Shown piece by piece: positions 62,401 to 64,000 of a stretch of DNA of 64,000 nucleotides (the first letter of the stretch is position 1; each line of letters begins with the position of its first letter). Both the position numbers and the translations under genes were made by a program. Below the pieces are notes generated by a model. It was not told the DNA's origin. It saw nothing but the letters and a program-made list of their open reading frames with translations, and did not search any database. The DNA comes from Symmachiella dynata (lineage in GTDB: Bacteria; Planctomycetota; Planctomycetia; Planctomycetales; Planctomycetaceae), in contig NZ_CP036276.1 in NCBI RefSeq assembly GCF_007747995.1, forward strand, positions 2,967,001 to 3,031,000, in the 5' to 3' direction.

Positions 62401-63999
62401 GAATCCATCCAGCAGGATTTGCGGTTCCCCGTCCGGTACGTCATCGCCATCTTTGTCGGGAATAAACATCAGGTACGGAGCAGCACCTACCCACACACCG
62501 CCAAAGCCGACTTCCATGCCGCTGACGAGATTCAGCCCTTCGATAAACACCTTCCGCGAATCGAGCACGCCGTCGCCGGTCGTATCTTCCAGGATGATGA
62601 TCTTGTCTTTGCCCTGCCCTTCTGGAGCACGCACGGGATAGGTGTGCGCCTCGGCCACCCAAACCCGGCCCCGTGGATCGATCGCAAACGCCACCGGCTG
62701 ATGCACCTGCGGTTCGCCCGCCGCCAATTTGACAGAAAACCCCTCGGGCACCGTCATATGCGCCGCTGCTTCCTCGGGACTCAATCCTGCGGCTAGCCGT
62801 TTGATTTCCCGTGGCTGCGCATCCAAATACGCTTGTTTGTCAACGGTCTGTTGCTCATGCAATAACGCATGCGCCCCCTGCATGCCGCCCACCACAATGT
62901 CGGGCAGGTTGTCATGATTCAGATCGCCGACAACCACCTGTCGCCCCACCCCTGTGTCATCGGCCGCTTTGTGTGGGATCCAATTCACCGTACCGTCGGG
63001 CTTGCGGACCAATTCAAACCAGTAGACCACCGCCCCGGCGTCCCACAGCGGGCTTTGCTCGTGATGCGACCAATAGGTCTTGCCGGTGACGATGTCCTTC
63101 AGCCCATCGCCGTTCATGTCAGCCAGATTCACCGTATGTAATTCGGTGAAGACCAAACCATAACGGTTCTCATCCGGCTCGCGGCCCATGATCAAATGCC
63201 GCTCAAACGTGATGCGTCCTTTTTCTTTGACCTGTTCAAACCACGCCAGTCCATAGGCGTGTGCTTCGAGGCTGGTAATCACATCGTTGTCACCATCACC
63301 GTCGACATCGTAGGCAAACATATCCGCCCCGCCCGGTCCGCTGAACTTGGCAGGATGAAACGTCCACAACGGATCGCCTTTCAGCTTCGGCGGCTGCGCG
63401 AACCAACCATCTTTGGTCATCACATCCGCGCGACCGTCGCCGTTGATGTCTCCCACTCCTAGCCCGTGTGAAAACGGTCCAGGCGCAACCTTTTCGGAGA
63501 TCTTATGGAACGTCCATTTCTCAAACGGCCGCTGCCAATCAATCACGGCATAGCCAAAATGGCCGTCGCGGGTGCAGATCAACTCGGGACGTTCATCGCC
63601 GACAATATCGACGAATTGTGGGGATTCGTTGGAGACCTGGTCGAAGACTTCGTGTTTGGTCCACAACTGATCCAGATTCTGCGGGCCGGGATTTTCGTAG
63701 ACAGAAGCCGGTGTGCCGGGAAAGCCCACGACGAACACATCAGGCTGTTTGTCCCCGTTGAAATCATGCACCCATGAAAAGAAATTGTCCGCGTAACGTT
63801 CGCGGGGTTGCGGCTGGGCGGGATAGATCTCGTGTTTGGTTTTGAAATCGGGACCGGCAAACCAATACGGGCCGTAGACGATATCGTTCGCACCGTCGCC
63901 GTCGATGTCTCCAAACGAGATGCCTTCGGAGAAATAGACATCGGTCAGCGGGACTGTTTGAAAACGATCTAACCGGTATTCATCCGCTGTGGCGAGGCT
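59425..63999 (-). CDS. FG-GAP repeat, PVC dehydrogenase-like propeller and cytochrome c fusion (5' end outside window)
   Basis: The frame is open to the right edge (first full codon ends at 63999), so at least 1524 residues are present and the signal peptide is missing. In order come FG-GAP/VCBS-type repeats (FGDIDGDGAND, VGDINGDGRADVM, LADMNGDGLKDI). A propeller of the PVC membrane-bound dehydrogenase type follows (VPEGFSVKLAAGEPQVHQP, PRGRVWVAEAHTYP). HEAT-like helical repeats come next, then a cytochrome c domain with CASCH (60259-60273) and its Met region (DQSMMPEGLL). A beta-sandwich C terminus closes the protein. It should be an exported heme protein, perhaps oxidising or binding sugars. 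The GTG at 63771 is not a start. Confidence 0.92.
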   Translation of the reverse strand, partial: SLATADEYRLDRFQTVPLTDVYFSEGISFGDIDGDGANDIVYGPYWFAGPDFKTKHEIYPAQPQPRERYADNFFSWVHDFNGDKQPDVFVVGFPGTPASVYENPGPQNLDQLWTKHEVFDQVSNESPQFVDIVGDERPELICTRDGHFGYAVIDWQRPFEKWTFHKISEKVAPGPFSHGLGVGDINGDGRADVMTKDGWFAQPPKLKGDPLWTFHPAKFSGPGGADMFAYDVDGDGDNDVITSLEAHAYGLAWFEQVKEKGRITFERHLIMGREPDENRYGLVFTELHTVNLADMNGDGLKDIVTGKTYWSHHEQSPLWDAGAVVYWFELVRKPDGTVNWIPHKAADDTGVGRQVVVGDLNHDNLPDIVVGGMQGAHALLHEQQTVDKQAYLDAQPREIKRLAAGLSPEEAAAHMTVPEGFSVKLAAGEPQVHQPVAFAIDPRGRVWVAEAHTYPVRAPEGQGKDKIIILEDTTGDGVLDSRKVFIEGLNLVSGMEVGFGGVWVGAAPYLMFIPDKDGDDVPDGEPQILLDGFGYRDTHETLNAFIWGPDGWLYGCHGVFTYSNVGKPGTADDDRVPLNAGVWRYHPTRHEFEVFAWGTSNPWGLDFNDRGQAFITACVIPHLWHMIQGGRYQRQGGQHFNPHIYSDIQTIAKHRHYVGNIRDHAWWGKEPDVPQDTLAAGGGHAHCGAMIYLGDNWPEKYRNQIFMHNIHGNRMNNDALQRAGSGYVGDRAPDLMLANDKWFRGINMKYGPDGSVYVIDWYDRNACHRTNPEIWDRTNGRVYNISYGKPEWDHRDLRTLSDLELVELHNRENEWYPRTARRILQQRAAEGKLDAGVRKALFTILESTDDVALKLRAIWTLHVIGGLTDDDLQNFMQNDDEYIRGWAIQLGLENRQVSSRRLNQMADMAKSDPSAVVRLYLASALQRLPLEQRWPIARELVQHAEDSDDHNLPLMDWYGIEPLVTADTKRAMELAAATKIPIVKHFIIRRAASENGSLGAVTQLLAKTADASTQKLILGEMLQAFQGRVNIPMPESWKPAYDRLSNSSDRTVRDRADQVAVVLGDQRIFPRMRQQLVDPQEAMEKRQQALAILVRGRDQQAAEAFQAVLGEPELRGAAIRALVAFDNPKIAKSVLAEYGKLTEEERRDAINTLVARPGFAMVLLDAVEQQKVPRTDLHAYNVRQLLRFNNEKLNSRLKQVWGEIRDTSADKKALIARHKKLLSKKTLKASDASNGRRIFAKTCASCHTLFGEGGKIGPDITGSNRANLDYILENVLDPSAVMGKDYRLTVLVTVDGLVVSGLVKKETDSAVTIRTINDTVVVAKQDIEERMLSDQSMMPEGLLDPLKPEEVRDLIGYLASPHQVSLRGPRAPIDAKTGRVPDALEGESLKIIGKTAGNARSQPMGGFHADRWSGNDHFWWTGAGPGEKLELEIPVETAGAAELEIVLTRARDYGIVQLLWDGQKLGAPIDLYNAPDVVTTGVLSFPVSGLTPGNHKLTIEILGAHPKAAKAYMVGLDFVRLKTP

Positions 64000-64000
64000 C

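Overview
The window looks like a chromosomal segment of a planctomycete. The signs are several families typical of that phylum: two Tat-exported Gfo/Idh/MocA oxidoreductases, a secreted sulfatase, a very large secreted protein joining FG-GAP repeats, a PVC-type dehydrogenase-like propeller and a CxxCH cytochrome c, a Ser/Thr kinase with a Pro/Gln-rich tail, and a full moxR-bat gene cluster. GTG and TTG starts behind good Shine-Dalgarno sites are common. The genus cannot be fixed from the sequence alone. No rRNA, tRNA, CRISPR array, phage or insertion sequence was seen.

Layout. 1-5 kb: the 3' end of ftsK (gamma domain), a small very acidic protein with a clean terminator, then a set of exported Cys/His-rich protein, thioredoxin-fold protein, MacB-type permease and ATPase. 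5.2-11.4 kb (minus): moxR, DUF58, DUF4381, batA, batB, batC and batD, mostly overlapping by 4 bases. 11.6-18.6 kb (minus): sulfatase, pgsA-rimO, two paralogous lipoproteins, surE and a small membrane protein. 18.9-20.2 kb: an exported oxidoreductase. 20.2-23.9 kb (minus): MurJ-like flippase, methyltransferase and glycosyltransferase, probably for a surface polysaccharide. 24-31 kb (minus): a HELGH protein, a DUF6817 protein, a zinc-ribbon/hydrolase fusion, a DUF389 membrane protein, a second oxidoreductase and an NSS transporter. 31.4-38.0 kb (plus): a UvrD/PcrA helicase, then a compact unit of FAD oxidoreductase, radical SAM protein and divergent metallophosphoesterase, followed by dtd. A GNAT gene lies between them on the minus strand. 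38.3-42.4 kb (minus): accA, a Ser/Thr kinase and an HlyD-like adaptor. 42.8-46.6 kb (plus): a redoxin-like protein, a DUF5009 acyltransferase and a 2-hydroxyacid dehydrogenase. 46.7-49.2 kb (minus): a flippase-like membrane protein, a tail-anchored small protein and a PIG-L deacetylase. 49.6-56.7 kb: a NagB/PIG-L fusion, a TolB-like propeller, an esterase and citrate synthase, with two minus-strand unknowns. 56.8-64 kb (minus): a YiiX-like peptidase, an RsmC-like methyltransferase, a YdjM-like membrane protein and the large cytochrome protein, which runs off the right edge.

Two things stand out. First, the space between the converging genes dtd and accA holds a 28-base sequence that resembles a XerCD dif site. 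Octamers of the form GGGNAGGG, the E. coli KOPS motif, run 11:1 on the plus strand to its left and 2:5 to its right by my hand count. Together these suggest the replication terminus lies here. Second, the FAD oxidoreductase/radical SAM/metallophosphoesterase unit at 34.5-37.5 kb is translationally coupled at its first junction, its radical SAM protein has six extra C-terminal cysteines, and its phosphoesterase has lost the first metal-binding motif. I do not recognise this combination as a named pathway, and it is the best candidate here for an undescribed biochemical system.
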